Of a stretch of DNA of 64,000 nucleotides, positions 1 to 8,135 are shown piece by piece. Position 1 is the stretch's first letter. Every line of letters starts with the position of its first letter. The notes under the pieces were generated by a model, which saw only the letters and a program-made list of their open reading frames with translations, had not been told where the DNA came from and made no database searches. The translations under genes were made by a program, and so were the position numbers. Source of the DNA: Methanomassiliicoccus sp. (GTDB lineage: Archaea; Thermoplasmatota; Thermoplasmata; Methanomassiliicoccales; Methanomassiliicoccaceae); contig JAWQJJ010000006.1 of assembly GCA_033485155.1 (NCBI GenBank), positions 62,001 through 126,000 of the forward strand. Reading direction: 5' to 3'.

Positions 1-90
1 CAGGATAGCGTTCTTCAGATAGCGCAGGTGCATTAAAGTATCGGCTTCGGCCGACTCTATGACTCCCTGCACCCCATGATTCCGCGTCAC
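1..90 (-). CDS. 5' part of an unidentified gene, cut by the window edge
   Basis: A GTG at 90-88 overlaps the TGA stop of the upstream winged-helix gene and opens a frame of 30 codons that runs off the window at position 1 without a stop. The start-on-stop overlap suggests translational coupling with that regulator. The visible residues, starting MTRNHGVQGV and containing ADTLMHLRYL, look like a helical protein, but I do not recognise a family. Confidence 0.4.
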   Translation of the reverse strand, partial: MTRNHGVQGVIESAEADTLMHLRYLKNAIL

Positions 91-344
91 AATCCATCCT
101 CCCCAATGTACAATTCAGCGTTGATCCTCATGAACCAGCTGTATCTTTCTATGCCCAAAGGGAGGATCTTGTACCGAATTCTGGTCCGTTCTCCCCACTG
201 CTCCTCGTATGATTCAATGTAGCCGGCCTCCTCTAATTTTGCCAGATATTTTTCCGCGGTCGATGCCTTGAGGCCGCATGTCTGAATAAGGTGCGTCTTT
301 ACTATCCCCCCCTCTTCAGGGTTATTCCTAATAATCCGTTCCAA
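87..344 (-). CDS. Small winged helix-turn-helix DNA-binding protein
   Basis: This 85-residue protein fits the short archaeal winged-helix regulators. An HTH (about residues 14-36, motif STAEKYLAKLEEAGYI) is followed by a beta wing, with a Tyr/Trp-rich C-terminal helix. The start is uncertain. TTG at 344 is the only plausible start codon in frame, but the frame stays open upstream to a TGA at 404-402. Those 19 extra codons (KRKSEYRSSNII) look like the N-terminal helix of the family. The gene may therefore have a damaged 5' end, or use a non-standard start. It probably regulates itself or the truncated gene whose GTG overlaps its stop. The target is unknown. Confidence 0.65.
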   Translation of the reverse strand: MERIIRNNPEEGGIVKTHLIQTCGLKASTAEKYLAKLEEAGYIESYEEQWGERTRIRYKILPLGIERYSWFMRINAELYIGEDGL

Positions 345-686
345 TAAGTTCTGGATGATGATGTTGCTAGATCTGTACTCGGACTTACGCTTGATGTATC
401 CTCACCCATCAATCTTTTCAAATGAATAGTAGCTTATTCATTGTTCCAGAACAATGGTAGGCCACATTATACCATCTGATGCTAGGACGTACCGAAGGCT
501 AGTTAATATCGATTAAGCCCTTAAAATCAAGGCCAGTAACGTCATCTCTCTATCATTATCATCGGCCCCCATAGCTGCTGAACTCCTGACATGAATATGG
601 ACCAATGTTCCGGAACGGGTTATATCGCTCGCTGGGAATCGTGCGTTGCGGACCAATATGTCCCTAAACCTGAAGGAGTGCAAGAC

Positions 687-1619
687 ATGGATTATGCAAT
701 AGAGATTGAAGGCTTGACGAAGACATATCAGGATTTCGTCGCCGTCGATTCGTTATCTCTAAAGATCGAGAAGAATCGCTTTGTTGGATTTTTAGGCCCT
801 AACGGGGCCGGAAAGTCAACCACAATCAAGATGCTCACGAACTTAACCAAGGCGACCTCTGGAAAGGCCTACCTCGACGGCATTGATGTAGTAACCGATC
901 CTAAAAAGGCGTTAGCCGAGGTAGGGGCAGTCGTGGAGACCCCAGAGTTCTACCCTTATCTTACACCAGATAAGAGCTTGGAGTACATCGCCAAGCTTAG
1001 AGGGATGAAGAGCGAGGACATTAAAAAACGATCAACCGAGGTCCTTGAACTGGTCAAGATGGAAAAGGAGAGGAGCAAGAAGATCGGGACGTTCTCCAAA
1101 GGAATGAAGCAAAGGGTCGCTCTGGCTCAAGCCTTGATGTTCGACCCTTCGATAATTATACTGGATGAACCGACCTCCGGCCTTGACCCGAGGGGAATGG
1201 TCGAGGTCCGTGAGGTTCTCTTAGACTTGAAGGAGCAGGACCTAACCGTCTTCATGTCCTCTCACCTTCTGAACGAGGTTTACGGTCTATGTGACTCGGT
1301 GGCGATGATGAACCGAGGAAAACTGTTGCTTAATAAGTCGGTGGAGGAGCTGAAAGGAAGCATCGAGGTGAGCAGGATACAAATTGAGACAATTAAGAAG
1401 ATTGATGAGGCACGATTGAAGAAGCTTGCTGAGTTACCTCATGTTATTGGCGTCGAACCTTCTCACAGCAATCAGTTCGTGGTCGAGTTCAAGGGAGACA
1501 TGGAGGATAGGAATGCACTTCTAAGGAACATAGACAGCGATCTTAAGGTAACTGCGTTCTCTGAGGCTGGCAACCCGTTGGAGGAGTTATACATGGGCCT
1601 GATAAAGGAGTCGAGGTGA
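687..1619 (+). CDS. ABC transporter ATP-binding protein (ABC-2/CcmA type)
   Basis: This is the nucleotide-binding subunit of an ABC exporter. Visible motifs are Walker A GPNGAGKST, the signature FSKGMKQRVALA, Walker B IIILDEPTSGLDP and the H-loop SSHLL. The roughly 90-residue C-terminal tail is typical of DrrA/CcmA-like subunits that pair with ABC-2 permeases. I chose the ATG at 687 because GGAGTG lies 7 nt upstream and homologs begin near here. An in-frame ATG at 591 would add 32 unconserved-looking residues. The permease gene follows after 4 nt, so the two form an operon. The substrate cannot be told from sequence. Confidence 0.9.
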   Translation: MDYAIEIEGLTKTYQDFVAVDSLSLKIEKNRFVGFLGPNGAGKSTTIKMLTNLTKATSGKAYLDGIDVVTDPKKALAEVGAVVETPEFYPYLTPDKSLEYIAKLRGMKSEDIKKRSTEVLELVKMEKERSKKIGTFSKGMKQRVALAQALMFDPSIIILDEPTSGLDPRGMVEVREVLLDLKEQDLTVFMSSHLLNEVYGLCDSVAMMNRGKLLLNKSVEELKGSIEVSRIQIETIKKIDEARLKKLAELPHVIGVEPSHSNQFVVEFKGDMEDRNALLRNIDSDLKVTAFSEAGNPLEELYMGLIKESR

Positions 1620-1623
1620 TCCG

Positions 1624-2451
1624 ATGACGTCATGGCAGGACGTCCCATCGGACTTTCAACAGATTGGGGTCACAACTAGATATGAGATGGAGAAGCACTT
1701 CCAGAGCCGGGGTTTCCTTGGTATAATGGGCCTTATCGGCGTTGTGATCACCTTAATGACTGTAATCCGGCCATTGCTAGGCTTGGACTTCTCCAGCGAT
1801 GCTGTATCGTTCGTTAACGACTATACGACCTGGGTGCAAATAATCGTCCTCATTGGTGCTGTGGCCTTTGCAAGCGGCGCTCTATCCTCGGAGTTCGAGA
1901 AGAGGACTGGACTCCTAATGTTCCCTCAGCCGGTGAAGAGGACAACTTTCCTGGTCGGCAAGTACCTCTCCAGCACCATCGTGATGGCCCTAGCTCTCGG
2001 CGTGTACTACCTGGCCGTTAGCATCCTATCGCTGGCGATCGTTGGATCAGTTCCTGAGACCATCGTACTATCCTACGGCTTTGCGGTGCTATACGGCATG
2101 GCCGTTTGCGCTGTAGCTATGCTGTTCAGTTCGATTCTAAAGACCAACACCGCGGCGATCGTGGCTACGGTGCTGACCTTCCTGATGGTTATGACCCTCG
2201 TTACGCAGCTGCTTGCGATGTCGCATATTGATCCATTCTTTATGACGTCGAATGCTGGAGACGTAATATCATACTCCTTGCAGAGCACGTATCCGACGAC
2301 CTACACAACGACGACCCATACTCCCAATGGGGGAAATATAGCATCGACGACCTACATTCCTACCGAAGCTACAGCGGCCTTGGTTCTCCTTGGATATGTG
2401 GTCGTTTCTTTGCTTGTGGCTAACGTATTGTTCAAACGGAGGCAATTCTAG
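1624..2451 (+). CDS. ABC-2 type transporter permease
   Basis: This 275-residue integral membrane protein has about six hydrophobic segments, including LGIMGLIGVVITLMTVI near residue 33 and a final one at AALVLLGYVVVSLLVANVLF. The cytosolic motif SSEFEKRTGLLMFPQPVKRT, between the second and third segments, is the conserved coupling region of ABC-2 permeases. A Thr/Pro-rich loop around residues 222-245 (repeated TTYTTTTH-like runs) should face outward. It starts 4 nt after the ATPase stop and forms the membrane half of that exporter. Substrate unknown. Confidence 0.88.
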   Translation: MTSWQDVPSDFQQIGVTTRYEMEKHFQSRGFLGIMGLIGVVITLMTVIRPLLGLDFSSDAVSFVNDYTTWVQIIVLIGAVAFASGALSSEFEKRTGLLMFPQPVKRTTFLVGKYLSSTIVMALALGVYYLAVSILSLAIVGSVPETIVLSYGFAVLYGMAVCAVAMLFSSILKTNTAAIVATVLTFLMVMTLVTQLLAMSHIDPFFMTSNAGDVISYSLQSTYPTTYTTTTHTPNGGNIASTTYIPTEATAALVLLGYVVVSLLVANVLFKRRQF

Positions 2452-2574
2452 GTAGCCATACATCGATATGCATGGCAATTAAACACTTTCCAATCACTTA
2501 TTTACGATTCAACTATCCGGACACTTAGGCTAACGGATTCCATGCATTTAGAATTTAGGAGACCATATTTAATT

Positions 2575-2636
2575 GCTGGCACAAGGCTAGGGAATCCCTT
2601 AACCATTCTCCCATGGAATGTCCCAATTGTGCCAGC
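2575..2636. repeat. 10-bp inverted repeat with 42-nt spacer
   Basis: GCTGGCACAA at 2575-2584 is the exact reverse complement of TTGTGCCAGC at 2627-2636. The spacer holds a weaker nested dyad (GGGAAT and ATTCTCCC). It lies about 120 nt after the ABC operon and could be a transcript-end hairpin or a regulator site. No T-run follows it. Confidence 0.35.
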
Positions 2637-2896
2637 CACCTTCATTGCTCAAGCAAATGATTTGCCTTTAAGCTGGATTTTATGATGTAGAAGTCAGCGG
2701 CCACAAGTGAGGGGTCCGGTTCTTTAAATACAAAGGGGATCGAAATTTCTTTCGGTTCCTAGCGATCCTCATCTCTTCATTTCCCTTCCTTTTTCCTAAT
2801 CCTCTCCTCCATCCGGAGGCCCAAGGGGCCCTTGGAGAAATCAACATGGATCATTCTGATTCCTCCTTTAGTGAGAACTAAACCGGGAGGTAGATT

Positions 2897-3102
2897 TTGA
2901 TAGCGGAAGAGAGAGAACAAGCAGTTGTCGTTCATGTCCGCTTATCCCAGAATCAAGCCGAGCGCTTGGAAAGATATATCGGATATTGGGGGTGACAAAA
3001 AGCTATGTTGCGGAGATTGCCCTAGAGGAATACTTTTCGAGGACCCAGATATTCAATCAAAAAGCTAAGAGAAAAGGGGCGACAGAGAGTAACATACTAT
3101 AG
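2897..3102 (+). pseudogene. Ribbon-helix-helix (CopG/Arc-like) regulator broken by a -1 frameshift
   Basis: A TTG start at 2897, preceded by GGGAGG, opens 32 codons that include VVVHVRLSQNQAERLERYI, a ribbon-helix-helix beta strand and first helix. The frame stops at TGA 2993. The frame entered at 2992 continues the fold (VTKSYVAEIALEEYF) and ends at TAG 3100. The junction lies in a run of five G. One more G would join both halves into a 68-residue protein reading YWG-VTKSYVAE. Either the gene is decaying or the homopolymer was misread. The rest of the 2452-3418 gap shows no other gene I can support. Confidence 0.6.
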
Positions 3103-3350
3103 GGATTGGTCGTTTGATGGCGCAGGTGAGGGTTGGATAAAGTATCAACACGTGACTAGATGCGGTTGCCTTGATCTGGATAGGAGCGGTAATGGGTAAT
3201 TATGGACGTGGGAGCGATGCACCTCCTTCAGGTCAAGCTTCACCGCACGGCGGCTGTTAAAAACATCGGGCGATCGGAGCTAAGGGTGCAATATGATGGT
3301 CAGCGCTGGACAGGTTTATCACAGTTCAGATACTAGTAATATCAAAAGTA

Positions 3351-3360
3351 ATATTATATA
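3351..3360 (+). promoter_or_regulatory. TATA box of the surface-protein gene
   Basis: ATATTATATA sits 59 nt upstream of the ATG at 3419 in an AT-rich stretch. With the usual archaeal TATA-to-start spacing this predicts a leader of about 33 nt. Confidence 0.55.
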
Positions 3361-3418
3361 GTGACTGAAAAGTTTTCAAATGGCTTCGTGCAAGTCTGAG
3401 CCCAGGATGGGATGATTT

Positions 3419-6181
3419 ATGAAATTAAGAAAATCACTAACCCTGTTGTTGTGCGCCTCGATGATCTTTTCCTGCATAGTGGTTATGACATCGAATGCAC
3501 AGGCTGGAAAGGCCTTGATGTGGGGGGAGCCAAAAGCTCTCCAGGAGGGCACATCATCCCTCACGTCGGTCAATCCTCAATTGGCCATGAACGACCACGG
3601 GGATGCCGCGGCAGTATGGTATCAAGTAGGAGGCTCGTATTACACAGTTTTTGCCAGCACATATAATCATTCCAAGCAAAGCTGGAGTACTGCTGTTATG
3701 CTGTCGCTGGGGACGTCCAACGCGCAAACCCCTGATGTTGCCATCGATGCCGAAGGGAATGCGATAGCGACATGGTATGAAGGCAGCGGGTCCACCCACG
3801 TTTATACAAGCATCTACGACCATTCCACCGATACCTGGGGGGCAGCGGAAATGCTCTCGAATCCTACTTCTAACTCATACAATCCCCAGGTTGCGATGGA
3901 CGATTATGGAAACGCCATAGCAACATGGGTCAATGACAATATTGAGGGTATGCACATCTTTGCTAGTATCTACAATCGCACCACTGATTCGTGGGGCGCC
4001 GAGACACGCTTGTCTGTTCCGTTCACGAGTGTGGCCTGGCCCCAGGTGACCATGAGTCATCTTGGAGATGCAGAGGTGACCTGGTCCCAGTACGATACCT
4101 ATTGGACCGTCTACTCTGTATCTTATCAGCATGCCACCGATACATGGGAAGCGACAACGGCGGTCTCAGACGGGTCGGCCCATGCAGAGAGCCCACATAA
4201 TGCCATGAACGCTGCGGGGGATGCGGTGACGATATGGCGTCAGAAGAGCGGTTCGGACTACTTGGTATATGCCTCAGTGTTCAATCACACGAGAGGTACC
4301 TGGGGAACCCCAAGTCAAATTTCAGGAACGGGATTCTATTGGGGCACCTATGTTGCCATGGATCCGCGTGGTAACGTGGTAGCGGTTTGGTACAACACTG
4401 ATGGCGACAGTCGGGTCCATACCTGTGTTTATAATTACACTGCCGATGCTTGGAGCCCGGCCACGGTATTGCCGGCGGGATCATCCACCTATGGGCAATA
4501 TCCTCAGGTCGCTATGAACTCAAGCGGCGATGCGGTAGTTGTGTGGGGAAACGGTTCGCCCAGTGTCGTGGATGCTGCTACGTACAACCATATCACCGGA
4601 ACCTGGGGTGAAGTTACGACCATCTCATCGGACGACTATGTCTATTATCCTCAAGTGGCCGTGAACGATGGGGGGGCGGTTATGGTCGTCTGGGAGCAAA
4701 GGAACGCAAGCAGCGGGAGCCATGGCATCTACGCCACAATGCACGGCTTCTTTTCAGTCCTGCCTTCGATAGACATAACCTATCCCGGCAACCCTGGTGA
4801 ATGGTCTAATAAAACCTCGATGAACATCACTTGGACGGCTGACGCGATTGGTGGACTCGACTATTGCTGGATAGCTCTGGATGGTGGGTCATGGAACAAT
4901 GTCACCAGAACATATTATGAGTTCTCCGGGCTTAGTGAAGGCCATCATAACGTGACCATCCGGGTTTACGACCCTTCGGGAGACTATAGTGAGGTCAACA
5001 GGACCTTCAATGTCGAGACTTCGAATCCCGAGCTTAGTATATCCTCGCCGGCTCCTGATTCTTCAATCCCAGTACCTTTCGTCGGGGTGGCATGGTCCGC
5101 CTCCTCCGCTTCAGGTATAGATAATTACTGGGTCAAGGTCGATGACGGGTCGTGGACAGACGTCGGCAGCGACACGTTCTATAGCATATCCTCACCCACG
5201 AACGGTGCGCACACCGTTTATGTTAAGGCCGAAGACCATGCTGGCAACTGGAACACGACCTCCGTCAGCTTCACTGTCGGTTCCGCACCGGCAAGCAAAG
5301 GGACGATTAACGGCACGCTCGTTGACGGCAACGGCAATGCCATTGCTGGTGCGACTGTGACGATTTCCAATGGGGGAAGCGCTTCGACCGATTCGAACGG
5401 TTACTTCTCCTTTGCCAACGTCACCTCGGGGTCGTATACGCTGACAGTGACCAAGGACGGTTATGTGACGATCACTCGGACGATAGTAGTCACTGCTGGA
5501 CAAACGACCGCCTTGGGATCGATCAGCGGGGAGAGCAGTTCCTCAGCAGCGGTCATCGCTCATTCCCCATCTGGTGATGATGTACCTCGAGACGCGGTGA
5601 TAAGCGTCGAGTTTTCCGGAGCCATGAACGAGAGTTCGGTAACCGTTAGCATCAACGATATTGCATGCTCGGTGTCCTGGTCCGGTAACGTCATCACTTG
5701 CACCTCGTCCTCGAACCTTGAGTTCGGAAAGGCATATACGGTGACAGTCGCTGGCAAGGACCTCATCGGTAACTCGGTTGAATACTCATGGGCATTCACC
5801 ACCCTCAAGGATGAGGGCATGATTACCGGGAAGCTAACCTGCGCGAACGGAGATCCCATAGTCGGTGCCACGGTCACTCTGAGTAACGGTATGACGACCA
5901 CCACCGATTCGAACGGTTACTTCTCCTTTGCCAACGTCACCTCGGGGTCGTATACGCTGACAGTGACCAAGGATGGGTATGAAAAGATGACCCAGACTGT
6001 TACAGCCTCGGCCGGTCAGACGACCTCTTTGGGATCCTTAAGGGCTGCGGAAACTATAGCATCTGGCTCTGGCGACGCGAGCTTAGTGCCATTGATGGGT
6101 GGGGCTTTGATTATCGTCATTGTGCTCGCAGGTTTCCTCATCCTGGTCTATCGGCGTAACAAGAAGGAGGATGAGAAGTGA
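3419..6181 (+). CDS. Secreted, membrane-anchored beta-propeller / Ig-like surface protein
   Basis: The 920 residues begin with a signal peptide (about 1-29, ending NAQA). Eight repeats of roughly 48 residues follow, at about 45-445, each with a core like PQVAMDDYGNAIATW and an aromatic strand near TWG. This is a probable eight-bladed propeller. Next come two Ig-like units (about 450-620), a carboxypeptidase-regulatory-like domain (about 628-700), a Big_5-type Ig domain (about 705-795), a second regulatory-like domain (about 800-870), and a C-terminal membrane helix (about 888-912) with a basic tail. Many N-x-S/T sites suggest glycosylation. The probable role is adhesion or cell-envelope structure. 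No catalytic motif is seen. The two regulatory-like domains share a 71-bp identical DNA segment. Confidence 0.85.
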   Translation: MKLRKSLTLLLCASMIFSCIVVMTSNAQAGKALMWGEPKALQEGTSSLTSVNPQLAMNDHGDAAAVWYQVGGSYYTVFASTYNHSKQSWSTAVMLSLGTSNAQTPDVAIDAEGNAIATWYEGSGSTHVYTSIYDHSTDTWGAAEMLSNPTSNSYNPQVAMDDYGNAIATWVNDNIEGMHIFASIYNRTTDSWGAETRLSVPFTSVAWPQVTMSHLGDAEVTWSQYDTYWTVYSVSYQHATDTWEATTAVSDGSAHAESPHNAMNAAGDAVTIWRQKSGSDYLVYASVFNHTRGTWGTPSQISGTGFYWGTYVAMDPRGNVVAVWYNTDGDSRVHTCVYNYTADAWSPATVLPAGSSTYGQYPQVAMNSSGDAVVVWGNGSPSVVDAATYNHITGTWGEVTTISSDDYVYYPQVAVNDGGAVMVVWEQRNASSGSHGIYATMHGFFSVLPSIDITYPGNPGEWSNKTSMNITWTADAIGGLDYCWIALDGGSWNNVTRTYYEFSGLSEGHHNVTIRVYDPSGDYSEVNRTFNVETSNPELSISSPAPDSSIPVPFVGVAWSASSASGIDNYWVKVDDGSWTDVGSDTFYSISSPTNGAHTVYVKAEDHAGNWNTTSVSFTVGSAPASKGTINGTLVDGNGNAIAGATVTISNGGSASTDSNGYFSFANVTSGSYTLTVTKDGYVTITRTIVVTAGQTTALGSISGESSSSAAVIAHSPSGDDVPRDAVISVEFSGAMNESSVTVSINDIACSVSWSGNVITCTSSSNLEFGKAYTVTVAGKDLIGNSVEYSWAFTTLKDEGMITGKLTCANGDPIVGATVTLSNGMTTTTDSNGYFSFANVTSGSYTLTVTKDGYEKMTQTVTASAGQTTSLGSLRAAETIASGSGDASLVPLMGGALIIVIVLAGFLILVYRRNKKEDEK
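5387..5973 (+). repeat. 71-bp perfect direct repeat within the surface-protein gene
   Basis: Positions 5387-5457 and 5903-5973 are identical over 71 bp, offset 516 bp (172 codons, in frame). Both encode the end of a carboxypeptidase-regulatory-like domain (SNGYFSFANVTSGSY). The flanks diverge. Silent-site identity points to recent duplication or gene conversion rather than protein-level selection alone. Confidence 0.9.
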
Positions 6182-6187
6182 TCAACG

Positions 6188-6225
6188 AGGCCTCACGGCC
6201 CCTTTTTAAATATTTTATATTTTTA
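6188..6225 (+). terminator. Probable T-rich archaeal terminator after the surface-protein gene
   Basis: Seven bases after the stop, a short GGCC-TCAC-GGCC dyad is followed by T5 at 6203-6207 and further T-rich DNA to 6225. Oligo-T runs are the usual archaeal terminators. The remainder of the gap to 6501 holds only a 30-codon open frame (6327-6419) that I do not recognise. Confidence 0.5.
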
Positions 6226-6501
6226 ACCCAGACGCAAAAAGTTATTATTTTCGATGAACCGCCTAAAGGCTAGATAAGACGGTACTACCTTGCCATTTCT
6301 CTGCATTGCTAGGTGATTGAAGTAGAATGAGGGATGTGGCTTACAGAGGAATCGATACGAACATAGAAGCTGAAGAGCTAATGGACTGGTTTCATGCGGA
6401 CTCGAAGAATTCTTACTAAGCCGATATAAATCGTATTAAAGGGGTTTCGAGATAAGCACTAGCGCAACGCTAGGATACCTCTGAACTATTCCTCTCTGGC
6501 G

Positions 6502-6900
6502 ATGTCCAAACTTAGGAACATCGCCAAGAGAGTACGGGGAAAGCTCAAGGATCTCCGCGCCCGCATCGTGCCAGCCGCCATCCTCATTCTTGTCATGATG
6601 GTTCTGGCTGTTAGCTTTGTGACTGACACGGCATCGGCCGCGACCTCGGACCAGGAGCTAAGAGTGGGTGCTCCGATCATCACCTACATTTTCCTTGCCG
6701 TGGCTGTAGGTTGCCTAATCCTCTGGAAGCTCACCGAGGAAGCGCTGTTGCTGTACGGGCTGTTCGTCTTCGCCGCTCTGGCCCTCGTGACCTATTACTT
6801 CTCTACAAGCCCCGTAATGCATGGAACGGCAAGCATTCCAGGATTACGGTCCTGGCCGCTGTCCTGGGGATTATTGGCGCTTTCCTATGCCTCGCCATAG
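6502..6900 (+). CDS. Small predicted membrane protein with N-terminal signal/anchor
   Basis: This 132-residue protein begins with a basic stretch (RNIAKRVRGKLKDLRAR). A hydrophobic segment with a possible cleavage site at ASAA (about 22-48) follows, then two more membrane helices (about 57-74 and 80-97). The last 30 residues look random and run in the frame opposite to a better coding frame starting near 6821, so the real C-terminus may have been lost or altered. No family recognised. It lies at the start of a short decayed segment with the broken Gly-rich peptide gene and the recombinase remnant. Confidence 0.45.
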   Translation: MSKLRNIAKRVRGKLKDLRARIVPAAILILVMMVLAVSFVTDTASAATSDQELRVGAPIITYIFLAVAVGCLILWKLTEEALLLYGLFVFAALALVTYYFSTSPVMHGTASIPGLRSWPLSWGLLALSYASP

Positions 6901-7061
6901 TGGCGCCCCCTACGATCCAAGCGGCCTCATGGGAGGACGCTGTAATAGCTGGCGCCGTAACCGGCGGTACCATCGGAGCTATCGGAGGTTCAGCTGTTCC
7001 CGGCGTCGGTATGCTTGCGGGAGGGATGATAGGTATTGCTATCTTTCAAAGGAAGAAATAG
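6821..7061 (+). pseudogene. Gly-rich secreted peptide gene, frameshifted after codon 3
   Basis: From 6831 to the stop at 7061 one frame encodes a classical signal sequence (RITVLAAVLGIIGAFLCLA, then an A-A-S cleavage-like site). It continues with about 45 residues rich in GxxxG-like steps (AVTGGTIGAIGGSAVPG) and ends QRKK. There is no start codon in that frame. Removing one base at 6830 would join it to the ATG at 6821 as M-E-R-K-H-S-R, a good signal-peptide n-region. The mature part resembles small pore-forming or bacteriocin-like peptides or holin-like segments by composition only, and I assign no function. Its last codons overlap the recombinase remnant. Confidence 0.4.
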
Positions 7062-7623
7062 CCAGAGCGAGAGAACAGGCAAGGTCGTTAGGTACCTTGA
7101 ATCATCTGTTATTCTCGCTAGGCGTAGACAATGGCTTGCGCTGCATAGATATGCAGAACTCGACCATAACCAACGCTTCCGAACTAACTCGCTATCGCTT
7201 TAGCGAGTAAGAGGAAAAGGAAGGAATGGCGGCAAAATTCGTTATCTAGAACTCTCCCAGATGATTCAGCAGCCGCTTAGGGATTATCTTTGCTATCGTC
7301 TGCAACTAGTTTGGCGATGGGAAAGAGATTGGGACGAGCTGTTCATAGCAGAGCGATCTTATCCGTCTTTACATGCCAGGCCAATCTCTTATGATCTCAT
7401 CAAAGAGGCCATCGGGAAGATATCGAAGGAACTAGGGATTCACTTCCTGCCTCACGATCTCAGGCGCACCTATGGACATCGGTTGCACGACGTAGGTGAT
7501 CCTCTAGAAACAATTGCGAAACTAATGGGCCACGAGAGTTTAACGCAGTCCTTCAGAGCGTATATCGGAATCGATCAGGACGAAATGAGGGCAGTGCAGG
7601 ACCGACTTATTCCCAAGCGCTAA
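7040..7623 (+). pseudogene. Tyrosine recombinase (integrase) remnant, N-truncated and frameshifted
   Basis: The frame from 7040 reads YLSKEEIARAREQARSLG and then LGVDNGLRCID, the first catalytic Arg region of tyrosine recombinases, and stops at 7210. The frame carrying SKRKGRNGGKIRYLELS continues the beta-hairpin from about 7206. It then gives HDLRRTYGHRLH (box II H-x-x-R), GHES and the nucleophile region YIGI, ending at 7623. The N-terminal arm-binding domain is absent, and a single-base shift near 7206 breaks the rest. The remnant starts inside the end of the Gly-rich peptide gene, so this is probably the edge of a decayed integrated element. Confidence 0.75.
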
Positions 7624-7682
7624 AGCCACTCCCTCGATACAATAGAAAATGTTTTCTAAAACGTCGGCTTAACACCGCGCTC

Positions 7683-8135
7683 GTGAAGAGCGCGGCACGC
7701 ACGCAGAACAATCCCAACTTCATCAAGATGTACCACGGGAACCTCGAGATCAACATCCCCCGCCGGTTATTCAAGGATGGCACCGCCGAGATCATCCCGG
7801 CGGAAGAGGAGGCGTTCCGCAAGACCGTGAACTCAAGGTACCCTTGGCTCAGTCAGTTTGCCCTCGACGACGTGGTAAAGGAAGCGAAGGACGCCATGTC
7901 CGACCACATCGAGCGCTCCAAGACCGTGCACCAGAGGGCAAGGGAGCAGCTGGCCCGCGGACGGGTGAAGACAGCCCTTGGCATACTGGAGGAGCATCTC
8001 ATCGACGAGCCGGAGGACGCCGACGCCTGGTATGCGGTCGCGGAGGTGCTCTCCAAGCTTGATCGGAAGGAGGATGCCTTTCGAGCAATGAACCATGCGC
8101 GCGAGCTGTCGAAGACAGTCAAAAAAGCGCCTTGA
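7683..8135 (+). CDS. TPR-containing small protein
   Basis: A GTG start gives a 150-residue soluble protein. The N-terminal 60 residues are unassigned (contains NPNFIKMYHGNLEINIPRR). The C-terminal part is helical and includes a tetratricopeptide-like pair (about 95-145, ALGILEEHLIDEPEDADAWY and then AVAEVLSKLDRKEDAFRAM), implying a protein-binding role. Partner unknown. The 3' end overlaps the convergent downstream gene by 17 bp. Base composition returns here to that of the conserved genome after the accessory stretch. Confidence 0.6.
   Translation: MKSAARTQNNPNFIKMYHGNLEINIPRRLFKDGTAEIIPAEEEAFRKTVNSRYPWLSQFALDDVVKEAKDAMSDHIERSKTVHQRAREQLARGRVKTALGILEEHLIDEPEDADAWYAVAEVLSKLDRKEDAFRAMNHARELSKTVKKAP

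Noticed and set aside
6327-6419. A 30-codon frame starting ATG before the 6.5-kb membrane protein
   Set aside because: Too short, no ribosome site and no recognisable features.
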